Part shown: positions 35,926 to 46,374 of the stretch, piece after piece
Numbering within the stretch: position 1 is the first letter of the stretch
How the letters are laid out: each line of letters opens with the position of its first letter
Assembly: GCA_011833715.1 (NCBI GenBank)
Contig: CM022396.1
Coordinates: 33,615,533 to 33,679,532 of the forward strand
Origin: Carcinoscorpius rotundicauda
Lineage: Eukaryota > Arthropoda > Merostomata > Xiphosura > Limulidae
Length of the DNA stretch: 64,000 bases
Reading direction: 5' to 3'
Notes under the pieces: model-generated
The model's database searches: none
Seen by the model: the letters and a program-made list of their open reading frames with translations, nothing else
Told to the model about the DNA's origin: nothing
Program-made: the position numbers and the translations under genes

Positions 35926-36837
35926 GGAGATAATTGCTAATCCTGCTCATATATTGTGCAAGGCAAAATAAGAGAGAAAAAATTTCTTATCTGAACTTTC
36001 AACCTGCTATAAAATCTGTTGCCTATGGATCTGATGTGTCTGTACCTACTGTACCAGAAACTATAACAAAATTTTATCTGATTCTGAATCTGGTGTCGAT
36101 AAAAATGATGCTAGGGATTGTTTTCAACTTGAAACGTCTGGTGAGCCAAAGTTTTTCACTCAAAGTTTGGAAAATTTGAGTCTACCAAAGGATTCAACAA
36201 AACATTTACAGTCCAGATTTTGAGGTTAAAAACTTTCTTCCTCCAAGGATATTATTTTACTGATACAAAAATTGTGAGAAGTTTATACCAAATATTTTGC
36301 AAGAAGTTTCACTGGTTTATTGCAACAGTCCATGAAGCACGTGAAGGTTAATTGTTTGTTGATTCCTCAAAATAAAAACGTGTACAAGATGTTCCCCTCC
36401 AAAGTGGTAACATATTTACATCTGTTTCTATTGGTCATTTAATTCACTTGAAGTAAATGTACAAAATCTCGAACTTTTTGATATGGTCAAATACAAATAA
36501 TATGTTTGGTTGCTTAAAAGTTATTTGCGTGTTGTTGAGTTAGTAGTTCTGTTATACAAAATTCCATGTTTTTGTGTAAATAGGATAAGAGAGTCCGAAA
36601 TCAGCGCTGGATGAAGAAGTAATGGTCATACAAAGTCAGCCTGACACCATAATCAGAAAAACATTGACGTGAAATTTTGGTTGACACAAAGAAAGTCCTA
36701 CCACTTCCACTTCATACAAAAATGGACTTAATGAAGCAGTTGCAAATGGACGCCTGTTTGAAGTATTTTTGTAGCAATTCCCATCTTTTGCAGAAGCGAA
36801 ACCTAAATAACACTGGTTAACAAAAAATATTTTATGT
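35926..36837 (+). pseudogene. Unassigned transposon ORF family, copy II (left part of an older copy)
   Basis: Heavily decayed plus-strand remnant. Recognisable pieces are SYLNFQPAIKSVAYGSDVSV (cf. YPNLPSAMRPVPHSDDLPVP in copy III), NIFTSVSIGHLIHLK, VKYK, RKSYHFHFIQKWT (cf. KVLFPPLHIKLG) and FPSFAEAKPK. It breaks off at ATTTTATGT (36829-36837), where element III begins. At the nucleotide level it is close to the 48-kb copy. Its continuation lies at 39194-39600. Confidence 0.7.
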
Positions 36838-36838
36838 C

Positions 36839-36930
36839 TGAGGCAAGAAGGTGAATAGGTGTTTTTTACTAATTTGGATGTGCTGAATTCAAATTTATAA
36901 ACAGTTTTGCTCTATTACCTCTAGTTTTCT
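36839..36930 (+). repeat. Left terminal inverted repeat of element III
   Basis: Pairs with 39101-39193. Matching blocks: TGAGGCAAG, GAATAGGTGTTTTTTAC, TAATTTGGAT, GCTGAATTCAAATTT and CCTCTAGTTTT. Confidence 0.75.
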
Positions 36931-37089
36931 GGCTTTTGAATAGTTTCATTTTAGTATACACAGAGTACATACGTGCTTATTTCAACAGTTGAAGCAGATA
37001 TTACAGATAAAACAGGATAGATAAAGAACATTGACGGAATAAATATACTTGGATGACACAATGTACACAATTCATAGTACCGCAGACAG

Positions 37090-38726
37090 TTAGAAGTGTG
37101 TTTTCTTAGATGACCTGGTGTATTTTGCCTCCAGGATGTCACGCAAGAGCATCCAGCAGAAGTCTCCCATCATGCTGGGGTTCCACTTGCCTTGGTAGTT
37201 GCTCTCCATCTTCGTAATGTCTTGGTGTAATCTTTCTCCGTGCTCATCACTCACTGCTCCAAGGTTTGGAGGGAAGAAGTTGAGGTGGGAATGGAGAAAA
37301 TGAATTTTGAGTGACATTCGGCATCCCATATCCTCATAAGTCTTTAGCAACTTCTCAATACAGGCTTGGTAATTTGGTAGGCGTGTGTTACCAAGGAAGC
37401 CACTACATACTGACTTAAATGCTTCCCATGCTCTCAGTTCCTTTAAGGTAAGAAGCTCCTCAAAATCAATATCCTTCAGCACTTCTCGGATTTGAGGTCC
37501 GACAAAGATGCTCTCTTTGAGCTTAGCAGCACTGAGACCTGGGAACACACTAGACAAGTGTTGGAAGGCAGCACCATTTTTGTCCATGGTCTTCACGAAA
37601 TTCTTCATGAAACCAAGCTTGATGTGAAGAGGAGGAAAAAGCACCTTCTTCATGTCAACCAGAGGATTCTCCTTGACGCTGTGTTCGCCAGGAACGAAAG
37701 TTCTTTAGAAAGCAACAGTAATTTGTGAAGCCCGCTTGCATACCCATAAGAAGACCAATGACCTTGAGGTCCCCACTGGTACTAGTTGTACTTAACAGCT
37801 TTTAAAAGAAGCTCCATATTGTCATAGGACTCCTTTAGATGGACAAAGTGTGCAGTGGGAATGCTGGGATATTTATTCCCGTTGTGCAGAAGCACAGCCT
37901 TGAGACTTCGCTTGGAAGAGTCTATGAAAAGACGCCAGTCTGAAGGATTATGTGGCAAACCAAGGAAAGTGAACAAGCCAGGTACATTTGTGCAGTAGCA
38001 CAACTTGTTTTCCATGTCGAAAAATGAAGCAAGGTCTTTGTTCCGATTCTTGAAACTGGTGATCCTTACATCTTCCTGGACTAGGTTTCACTGTTTAAGC
38101 CGAGAAGCCAAGAGCTCTGACTGCTGTTTTGACAGATACAAATCACGAGCAAGGTCATTCAGGTCTTCTTGCGTGATCCAGTGTGGCTTGTTGCCACTTG
38201 TTCCTGAATAAGAAGAGTCAATATCTTCGGAAGAGATTGACTTGGCAGAATCTTCCCTTGGAGGCATTTCTTCATCTGATGAGGAAAGAAGATCCTTATT
38301 TACTGGAAGTGTTGGGACAGGAAGATCATCTGAATGGGGAACGGGTCTCATAGCAGATGGAAGGTTGGGATATTTGATCTTTTTTCTAGAAGATGCATTG
38401 AAACCAGTTATATTTGTTAGACAAAAATAACAATCATCTGCATGGCTTCGTGGCTCTCTCCAAACCATCGGGACTGCAAAGTTGAAAGCCGCTTTCTTGC
38501 CATTAAACCAAGCAGTTAGTTCATTGTAGCAGGGTTTACAACAGATGTGTGGAGCCCAAGATTTGTCCTGATGACCAATTTTACAGTCAAAATAATGAAA
38601 GTAGGCAGTTCTGAGGAGGGAAGTGATGGTTCGACGCTGTGCAACTGTCGTGAAGTCCCCACACACGTAGCAGAAAGAATTGGCCTTGTTGAGGCATCCT
38701 CGGTGTTTTGACGAGCTTGAAGCCAT
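37090..38726 (-). pseudogene. Unassigned transposon ORF family, copy III (longest)
   Basis: Starts at ATG 38726 (MASSSSKHRGCLNKANSFCY). The N-terminal region is cysteine/histidine-rich: CYVCG, HYFDCKIGHQ, HICCKPC and DDCYFC, a likely zinc-binding module. Then come YPNLPSAMRPVPHSDDLPVP, an acidic Ser-rich linker, a TGA at 38088-38090 and, in the same frame, FFDME, FTFLGLPHNPSDW and KAVLLHNGNKYPSIP. A TAG at 37782, a frameshift and loss of the WD.R..HY..K.WP block follow. The rest, from KVLFPPLHIKLGFMKNFV through FLGNTRLPNY, MSLKIHFLHSHL, SDEHGERLHQDI, YQGKWNPSMMGDFCW to KKTHF, is open. Probable transposase by context only. Confidence 0.85.
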
Positions 38727-38734
38727 TGGAGAAT

Positions 38735-38984
38735 CTGAAAAAAAAACAAAGTAAAATTAAATCATATGTAAGGGAATAATAACTATGTGCGTCGTTGGAA
38801 ATTGTAATACAAATATATACCCAAAAAATTGTGTAACACAATTGTCGAGGGACACCAACCTCCTGCGCTGACTGCCAGTGAACTACTGGCTGTTGATTGA
38901 GACGTGTTGGCTACGCTTAACTGCCAAAATCCGTTTTGATATATAGCTATATATATATATATATAATGTAATGCTATCACTTAC
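38735..38984 (-). other. Possible 5' UTR intron of copy III
   Basis: On the minus strand a very strong acceptor (TTTGTTTTTTTTTCAG) ends eight bases before the ATG at 38726. A GTAAGT donor lies at 38979-38984. The 250-bp interval holds a (TA)n run at 38949-38966. Inferred from sequence only. Confidence 0.4.
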
Positions 38985-39100
38985 ATTTAATGCATAATAA
39001 CTAAAAAAGAAGACATAAGTCACACAATAATAGAAATTAACCCCGAATGCATATACGCCTTTATGTACAGTATGTGTACAAAATGTACTGTATGCATATC

Positions 39101-39193
39101 TAAAAAACTAGAGGTGATGAGTAAAAACGGATTTCAAATCTAAATTCAGCATCCCAAAATTAGGTTGAAACAGCTATTTTTGTGCTTACCTCA
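39101..39193 (-). repeat. Right terminal inverted repeat of element III
   Basis: Reverse complement pairs with 36839-36930; inner edge AAAACTAGAGGTGATGAGTA, outer tip CTTACCTCA. Confidence 0.75.
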
Positions 39194-39600
39194 ATTTCTA
39201 TGTAAACCAGTGTATTTGATCTTTTTTGAGCGCCAGATTAGAAAATTATTTTCGAATAGACATTTTGAAATGACAACGACGAAAGTATCAAAAAAGCATG
39301 AATTGTCTTTAAATACGTTATTGAGAATTTTTCTGGAAACAAAAAGGAAAAAAAAAATCAATAACATGCTCGATAAATTCAAGTAACTGGGTTGTAATAT
39401 GATTTTGAATATTTATTTATTACACTTCATACATGGCTATCAACCTTGAAAATTTACCTGTCAGCAAAGAACAAAAGAAAAAGTTTCATCAAGACGTCAA
39501 GGAAATGGAAACGAGGTATCAGGGTAGATGGAACATGAGCATGGTTGCTGGTTACTGCTGATCATTGAAACGAGATGCTTCGGTCGCAATACATTAAAGA
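39194..39600 (+). pseudogene. Unassigned transposon ORF family, copy II continued
   Basis: Resumes right after element III. Remnants read CKPVYLIFFERQIRKLF (cf. IFVGPQIRE), then LRIFLE (cf. FLGN), and INLENLPVSKEQKKKFHQD, EMETRYQGRWNMSMVAGYC near 39436-39560. The nucleotide alignment with the copy at 48740-49080 is continuous (for example ATTGTCTTTAAA, CAATAACAYGCT, AAATTCAA). Stops and frameshifts are present. Confidence 0.75.
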
Positions 39601-40284
39601 AAGACCGCAATTTGTAGTTTTGAGAATAAAAGACATATATTTCACACACAAAAATCAGAATGAATGAGAATATATATTCAGTTGACATCAATGTTTTTCC
39701 CTGTTCTTTAGTTTGTTGATTTTTTCTTAACAAACATAACAATAAAAATGTCCATTGTTACAATAATATGATCTAAGTAAGAGTTAATACAAACATTAAA
39801 ATATCTTGCGATGCCAAAATGCTTTGATATTTTTTTATAGGAAGAAGGTTATCTGTGCTTTATCCATTAGCAATAATTACATCCTGGATTTAATTATTGT
39901 AAATTGTTAAGCTGTTTTCTATTTTGACAATGATATCAAAAATACGCTGACCTACTAGACGGCTGATTTTCATTTTAACACTTATAACAAAAAATACAGA
40001 AAAACTGCGTCAGCATAGTAATTTGCTTTCAATTAAAAGGAATTATCTCGTATATCAAACACGAAGTGCGAATACAAATTAACACCTGTTGCTAAACCCT
40101 GCCACTAATATTTCGAAATTTTTATGTGAAAGTAAAAGATATATATATATACATATACATATGAAAGAAGATGTGATAACGATTTACAATACTATATCTG
40201 TGGCTAAAATTCTAAAGATTTGTTATGACATCATACAATAAGTGTTAAATAGCACATACTAATAGTTTTTTTCGAATACTTTAC
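39601..40284. other. No gene seen
   Basis: AT-rich; nothing beyond a short TA run near 40140. Confidence 0.5.
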
Positions 40285-40358
40285 TCAGTTGAACAGCTGC
40301 ATAAATGAAAGACTTCGAATGCGCCTGTTTAGTATAGGTTACGTCCACTCCATTGTTT
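40285..40358 (-). CDS. Candidate 74-nt exon, weak
   Basis: The minus strand has a very strong acceptor (CATGTCTTTTTTGCAG), then an open frame reading NNGVDVTYTKQAHSKSFIYA AVQLS, and a donor CTGA|GTAAAG. The frame could also run on to a stop as a terminal exon. Coding-like but unrecognised. The phase (2 in, 1 out) differs from the phase-0 exons, so another exon would be needed between it and 35581. Confidence 0.3.
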
Positions 40359-40819
40359 CTGCAAAAAAGACATGTTATAGACCCGCGACTAATGTATTTT
40401 GTATTTGATTCTACTGAGATAGCCGTTAAAGATTAATATGCAAGCAAGTTAAAATGACTGAGCTTATTATGAGGATGAAAACTGGTTTGTTATTTAATTA
40501 AACTGTTTTATGCAGATTAAGTGAATAGCTCATCTTGTGAGAAAAATAATACGTTAGAAGAATGTTGACTGTTAACACACAAATTAAAATTTTACTACAT
40601 TTTGTTTAGACACTCATCTAGCTACGATAAAACATTTTATGCATCTAGGTTACACCTGTTGTTTCATTCTGTTTTTAGAATATTTATGAAGCACGCGTTA
40701 AAACGGAAGCCGTTGGTTTGGTTGCATGCAGAATTCTTCATACATTTTTTTCTGTGTGTATAATAAACCCTGCAATAATACTAGAGAACCACTCAGAAAA
40801 AATTTTAATAACCTCACTT
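40359..40819. other. No gene seen
   Basis: AT-rich; nothing recognised. Confidence 0.5.
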
Positions 40820-41042
40820 AATACTTAAGTGGTTAGGGCGCTCGACTTGCATTCTGAGAGTCGCAGATTCGAATTCCCGTTACCCAAACATGTTCGCCCT
40901 CTCATCTGCAGTGAAATTATAATGTTACTATTAGTCCCAAAATTCGTTGGTAAAACATTTGCCTACGAGTTGGCGGTGAGCAGTGATGACTAGCTGTCTT
41001 CTTTCTAGTCTTACACTGATAAATTCAAAAACAAACAAACAA
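40820..41042 (+). mobile_element. SINE family A, 5' and 3' shortened
   Basis: Head from TTAAGTGGTTAGGGCGCTCG, central block present; the terminal block after CTGATAAATTC is lost and an (CAAA)n tail follows directly. Confidence 0.85.
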
Positions 41043-41068
41043 GAAACATATAAAACATGCAACATTTT

Positions 41069-41170
41069 ATTTATTGTTTTTAAGCGCAAAGCTGCACACT
41101 CACCGAGTTATTCGCGATCATCTGCTTTGGTTAACATAACCCTAAATATTTAACATTGTAACCCATCGAA
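41069..41170 (-). mobile_element. Old SINE relic
   Basis: TTTAAGCGCAAAGCTGCACACT and ATTTAACATTGTAACCC suggest a minus-strand family B/A tail and head. Weak. Confidence 0.35.
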
Positions 41171-41318
41171 GAACCAGTTACGTAAGAACAGTTTTTATAG
41201 CTCATTTTTATTAGAAGCCTCATAGAAGAAAAACAAACTTAAAAAGTACTGTCGAATCAAAAATGGGAAGTAAAAAAAAATAAATAATTTATTTCTAAAA
41301 ACATATTATAAATTTATA

Positions 41319-41558
41319 CAGGATGTTCGGAAAGTCACTGTGTAGTTTTGTAATCATATTTTATTCAATATATTTCAAGCCAGCAACTAACAGCGGTGTT
41401 TAGAAACAAAATGAAAAGGATCCAGGCCTGTATTGATGCCAACGGGGATCACTTTCATCATTGTTTATAATTGTAATTCATATTTACCTCCTATATTCTA
41501 TATTGAAACATGTCTTTTAATAAATATAAAGGTGCATGGTGACTTTCCGAATACCCTA
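41319..41558 (+). mobile_element. Second copy of the short TIR element
   Basis: A 240-bp element flanked by TA (41317-41318, 41559-41560). Ends CAGGATGTTCGGAAAGTCAC and GTGACTTTCCGAATACCCT. It shares the same internal deletion and the same coding remnant (ATGCCAACGGGGATCACTTTC) as 10107-10343. Confidence 0.8.
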
Positions 41559-41560
41559 TA

Positions 41561-42386
41561 GAAATGAAATTGAAATATATAGAAAATACCTGTCTGATCA
41601 AACAATTAATACGAATGTCAATAAATAAACATTATTCAGGAAACTAAAGCATAATTATAAACTATAATACTTTGTTTATGACAAGTCATAATTAATGATA
41701 TAAAGCCATATCATTTTCCTCATTCAGTTAATATTTATACAAATCAGATATCGGATGATCCGTCAACTATTTTAAAAGTGTATTAATCAGACTTTCGGCC
41801 TACGCTCATAAATTTACATGTGGTAGGGGTGACACTATATCTCAATGGTTCACCACATTTCATTGTAATATGACGCGTGGTAATCATGAAAAAAAATACC
41901 AGAAGTTGTCATCGATATTGTATATTTAACATCAGATAAGATCTTTTGGTATCCTAAACCGATACACTGAAACGATTGGTTTCCGGGCATTGTTAGTTAC
42001 TTGCGTCACTGGATGTGGATATAACGCACTTCCCGAGAGCAGCTCAAATATATTAAATGAGAACTAAATCCATTCACCAACTATAATAAGCTATATTTTC
42101 AATTCCATTTTCTCAAAAAATAAAGTTTCAACTAATTTAGTAGGATAGGGCTGTTATTATCTAACAAGCTGAAGTCAAGGTTAATTGAGCCACGATAAAC
42201 TGCATATAAGGATCTATGTGGTCCCTATAACATTTGACACTAATTTTATCATACATCAAGATATTAAATTTAGAAGTCAAAATTACATCATAGCCATAAA
42301 TATGAGATTGTTGTGCAAACAAAATGCTGTTTTTAGATTATTCCCAAATAAATAAATTCCTCTTTTCTTGGTGAAGCATTAACTTT
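41561..42386. other. No strong gene
   Basis: A GC-richer patch at 42001-42042 reads LLSGSALYPHPVTQ on the minus strand, with an AG before it and GTAACT after it. Too short to call. Confidence 0.35.
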
Positions 42387-42398
42387 GACTGATATATG

Positions 42399-42665
42399 GC
42401 CTGGCATGGTCAAGCGCGTAAGGCGTGCGACTCGTAATCCGAGGGTCGCGGGTTCGCGCCCGGGTTGCGCTAAACATGCTCGCCCTCCCAGCCGTGGGGA
42501 TGTATAATGTGACGGTCAATCCCACTATTCGTTGGTAAAAGAGTAGCCCAAGAGTTGGCGGTGGGTGGTGATGACTAGTTGCTTTCCCTCTAGTCTTACA
42601 CTGCTAAATTAGGGACGGCTAGCACAGATAGCCCTCGAGTAGCTTTGTGCGAAATTCTAAAACAA
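42399..42665 (+). mobile_element. SINE family A, young full-length copy
   Basis: GGCCTGGCATGGTCAAGCGCG head to the AAATTCTAAAACAA tail. Perfect 12-bp duplication GACTGATATATG at 42387-42398 and 42666-42677. Confidence 0.95.
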
Positions 42666-42677
42666 GACTGATATATG

Positions 42678-43788
42678 TATATAATTTTAACTTTTACTGA
42701 TCCACTAGACGTGTCTTGGCATTATTGTACGCAACTTTTACTCTGAGCGAAATTCACCTTAATATTGGTCTGGCATAGATATCAACCTTGGGATTTTTTT
42801 TTATAAATCTATTTACTGAAATGCTGTTTAGTTGCAGTTGTGGTTAGATAATTCAATCTCAAAGCAGGCATCCTACAATTGCGACTAACTACAAACGGCA
42901 GATGGCATGGCGGTCGTCTGCTTTGATTGTGGTTGATTGTCTGCCTTGTCCAAGTGTTTGAACTGTTGTACTATTGTAACTAATTTACAACGATCTTATT
43001 CTTCAGAAAAATCGAATATCAATTCATTCCTCAACTGAAACAAAACTACATAAGACCTACACAAAGGCTGAGTGTTTTATATCAAAATGATTTTAATGAC
43101 TCATTGTTAAAAGCTCAGTAATAAAACTGTCATGTTCAAAACATATTCCACCCTTCTGCAGCTTTTCATAAGCCAACTACCGTACGAGGATGAAAGTATT
43201 ACAGTTCTTTTTATGTTTCGTATCTCACTCTTACAAGTCATCAAACTTTGATTACTATGGTTGGGGTAAAACTTGTTACAGATCTCTTTCTGATTCCAAA
43301 ATGTTGGTCCATATTTCTTTATTTTTCAGTGTCATTATGTATAAGGAATATTTCCGTCCTTTCGATCTGAAAGTTATTTTTATGATTTTAGTGTTAAACT
43401 ATTTACGATGGTGATGGCTGTTACATATCCTTCCTAAACGCAATCAGTTTTACTAATGATTGAACAATGCTCAAATGAAGTTCATATACACGCCTTTCCG
43501 CAGGAACTTTATATCCGTTGTGCTTCTTACGTCACTTGCGAATTTTTTTCAAAGTCATTTTAATATAAGTTCTCAACCTGCATTTGTGTACGGCCATATT
43601 TTTAGACTAAATTACCAATCATTTGTATATCATTTTACATGTCTGATTATCAGACGTCAGATGCGCTCATAAAAAAGCTAGAGGAAAGGTTCGTTCAAAT
43701 TATTTTATATGGCAGTATAACTTACATTGAGATAATTATAGTATTACAAATTTTGATTATTCTTTGCCTGTGTTGCTCAATGTAACAT
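42678..43788. other. No gene supported
   Basis: A minus-strand open stretch near 42835-42965 has some GC content (GCAGATGGCATGGCGGTCG on the plus strand) but no recognisable motif. The ORFs at 43190-43672 look incidental. Confidence 0.4.
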
Positions 43789-43999
43789 ACCTTACTTATA
43801 CAACAACTCAAATTCAAAATAAATCAATACAAAGGGACACATTTATACCTATATTAAAAATATATATAATTAAACACTTTAGCACGTCCTCTACACTTTT
43901 ACACAAAATTATAAAACCGGCTTAGAGTTTTCTCTATCCATATCAGCCGTTTTTACATATATATTTTTCTCTACAAGTAGGTTTTCTCGTTATCACAGA
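43789..43999 (+). mobile_element. Penelope-like element, 3'-end fragment
   Basis: Bases 43789-43857 read TLLIQQLKFKINQYKGTHLY and LY-stop, matching the C-terminus of the element at 19.7-21.6 kb. The fragment continues with the same AT-rich 3' UTR and CCTCTACACTTTTACAC, skips the middle of the pLTR, and ends with CCGTTTTTACAT and AAGTAGGTTTTCTCG. A 5'-truncated, internally deleted relic. Confidence 0.8.
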
Positions 44000-44738
44000 T
44001 TAGTGTAATATACCGAAATACAAAAACTAAACAATATAGCACGAGTTTGGTGGAACATAGTTTTATAATTGAATAGCCCAAGGGTAAGTAAGTTCAAATT
44101 AAAAGCAATTTAGTCACTGTGGATTAATGAATAGACTCTTGACTGATACACAGCCCTTGTGTTGAATTTAATGGAATCTCGTGTAATAAAACCTTAACTT
44201 TGAACACAACGATATAGCTAAATAATCAAAAGTTTGGACCAGTAGACATATGCCATTTGGGCTGCTAAAACGTCGCAAAACTTGTGTGTTTATGTTTCAG
44301 GAATGCAGTATTATTGTAAAACAACACAACAGGTGTGTAAGTCAAAGAAAACTAAAAAAACAAATAAAACGGAAGTAAACACTATTCTGTCATATTTATG
44401 TCACTATTATGACATATTTATTAATGTAATAAATGTCGGATCTTTATTTTCTTTTCGCGAAACTTTTGCAAACGATGTTTATTTTTCTCATAATAATCAT
44501 TACTGTGTTTTATAATAACACTTCTGCACTTCAGAACAGCGATAGTGCTTCTATTTGATTATATTCCAGAGTTATGATATTCAAATCAGTTTGAAATTTT
44601 CATACTACTCAAAACTTTACAAATACACTCTATAACGTAATATTATATTTTATTAACTTTTACTCTATGAGGAAATAAATAAAATTTTATTTTCCACTAA
44701 GATTTCTTCCTTCAATTCCAATATGTGTGGATATGTTG
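44000..44738. other. No gene seen
   Basis: AT-rich; nothing recognised. Confidence 0.5.
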
Positions 44739-44822
44739 TTGTTTTTATATATAGGAAAGCTGCATCGAACTATCCGCGATTTCACCGAAGGGAATGAAAC
44801 CTGTGATTTTAGCTTTGTAAAC
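44739..44822 (-). mobile_element. SINE family B fragment
   Basis: AAAGCTGCATCGAACTATCCGC tail and GAATGAAACCTGTGATTTTAGC B-box zone on the minus strand. Confidence 0.5.
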
Positions 44823-44930
44823 AATTTCTATATAAAATGTCACTTACGACACTAGTTTTAGAAATAAAATCTATAACGTTCCAGTTATAGTAAAATTTTA
44901 AAATAATTAAAAGTGCTTACTTTAAGACAT

Positions 44931-45046
44931 CTCCTTGTGGAACAGCAGTAAGTTTAAGAACTTACAACAATAAAATTCAGGATTCGATTTCCCGCAGTAG
45001 GCATTCCAGATAACCCAGTGTTGTTGTGCTCTTAAATAAACACGAG
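44931..45046 (+). mobile_element. SINE family C
   Basis: CTCCTTGTGGAACAGCAGTAAG head, CAGGATTCGATTTCCCGC B-box, CCAGATAACCCAGTGTTG tail. Confidence 0.7.
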
Positions 45047-45096
45047 TGTTTTAAAACATATGTACCGAATATCCTCAGAATTTTGAACATATTTGT

Positions 45097-45480
45097 GTTT
45101 GTTTTAGAACAAAGCCACATTGGTCTGTCTCCTGTGTCCACCACTAAGAAGGCTCGTCATGATCAGATGGCTAAGGCTTTCGATTCGTAATCCGAGGGTT
45201 GCGGGTTTGAATCCCCCGTCACACCAAACATGCTCGCCTTTTCAGTCTTGAGAGCGTTAATGTGACGGTCAATCCCACTATTCGTTGGTAAAGGAGTAGC
45301 CCAAGAGCTGGCGGTGGGTGGTGATGACTAGCTTCCTTCCCTTTAGTCTTACATTGTTAAATTATGGACAACTAGGGTAGTTAGCGCTCGTGTAGCTTTG
45401 CGCAAAATTCAAAATAAACCCAACCCAACCACGACGAGAAATCGAACCCTTTTACCAAAATGTTTAGATAATTTAATGGT
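45097..45480 (-). mobile_element. SINE family B split by a SINE A
   Basis: The left piece 45097-45150 (ACAAAGCCACATTGGTCTG, TGTGTCCACCAC) and the right piece from 45429 (GACGAGAAATCGAACCC and following) are consecutive parts of a minus-strand family B copy. Flanks of the inserted SINE A (CCACTAAGAA, CCACGACGAGAA) look like a degraded duplication. Confidence 0.6.
45151..45428 (+). mobile_element. SINE family A nested in SINE B
   Basis: GGCTCGTCATGATCAGATGG head through GCGCTCGTGTAGCTTTGCGC tail, with CAAAATAAACCCAACCCAA end. Confidence 0.85.
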
Positions 45481-46328
45481 CAATGCTAATTGTCATGTCA
45501 ATAAGACAATAAAATGTATATCGTTAAATGAAAAAGAAAAATTATCTGTATCAACTAATCAAATATAAAGATAAATGATAATACTGGAAACTAGACAAGA
45601 TACTCAAAAACGTCAGTAGTACAATGTTTGCTGGAATGAAGGAAAACATTATTAAAGACACGCCACTGTCCATTATGATATATGATAATTACATTATTTT
45701 TTCTACATCAATATGTGTATTCATAACATACTTTTTTTTCTTTATGATGGTTGAAATATTATCCCTGCTATCTTGTTTATATTGTTGTTTGTTTTTTGGA
45801 TTATAAGAATCCCTACATACACTTCTTTTTTATTTGTGAATTTTTTTTTACTTGTTTGTTTTTATGTAGTGTTTCAATAGATGTTGGATAGTGGTATTTA
45901 TAACCAAGTTTTAAATACAGTGTTTCATCTGCAGCATTTATGCCGCATTTATTAATGGCTGATAATTCTTGTTTCATCCTGCACTTAATCTTTTCATTTT
46001 TCATATTTACCTTTTTTATGCTCTTTTTTTTAGATACTATTTCTAGTTTAATAATATTTTTTCTCTATTTTCGGTTAAATGTTATTAATATTTTAACTAA
46101 ATATTTATCTCCAGTTTGGAATAATATTCATATAGTTGTTAGTTTTGTAGGCTTCTTTCTTCGATAAACGTTTAAAAGTAACCAAACTATTTTATGTGTT
46201 ATTATACTGCCAGTATTCCCAATGAAATATGATGGGTACCTTTCGTTTAGGATTTTACACGTAACATACAGTATCACTATTAATACCTCCGAGAAGATCT
46301 GTATTATTTCTTTAATTCTCTTTCTCAG
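45481..46328. other. No gene seen
   Basis: AT-rich. The ORFs at 45624 and 45940 are low-complexity hydrophobic runs. Confidence 0.5.
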
Positions 46329-46374
46329 AATATAAGAATTATTATAACCACCTCAGAGCTGGTAACGAAAATAG
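46329..46374 (+). CDS. Candidate 46-nt exon on plus strand, weak
   Basis: Strong acceptor TTTAATTCTCTTTCTCAG, 46 nt, and strong donor AATAG|GTGAGT. One frame reads YKNYYNHLRAGNEN, split at both ends (2 nt in, 2 nt out). Another frame reads NIRIIITTSELVTKI. If real, it belongs to a plus-strand gene different from the minus-strand exon series. No homology recognised. Confidence 0.3.

Larger units (their letters stand above)
36838..39193 (-). mobile_element. Complete TIR DNA transposon, unassigned family (element III)
   Basis: A 2.36-kb element. Imperfect terminal inverted repeats of about 92 bp lie at 36839-36930 and 39101-39193. Both contain TGAGGYAAG at the tip, an AATTTKGGATG-like / GCTGAATT zone and CCTCTAGTTTT at the inner end. 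Flanks ATTTTATGT and ATTTCTATGT look like a 9-10-bp target duplication with one indel. Inside is one minus-strand transposase-like gene. The copy sits in an older member of the same family whose two halves line up across it. Long TIRs with a 9-10-bp duplication recall Mutator-like elements, but the protein shows no Mutator motif I can recognise. Confidence 0.75.

Noticed and set aside
37492..38430. Plus-strand ORFs across the 37-38.7 kb region
   Set aside because: They are antisense shadows of the conserved minus-strand transposon protein.
39185..39194. GAG|GTAAGC splice donor on the minus strand
   Set aside because: It is the tip of the right terminal inverted repeat of element III; the resemblance is incidental.
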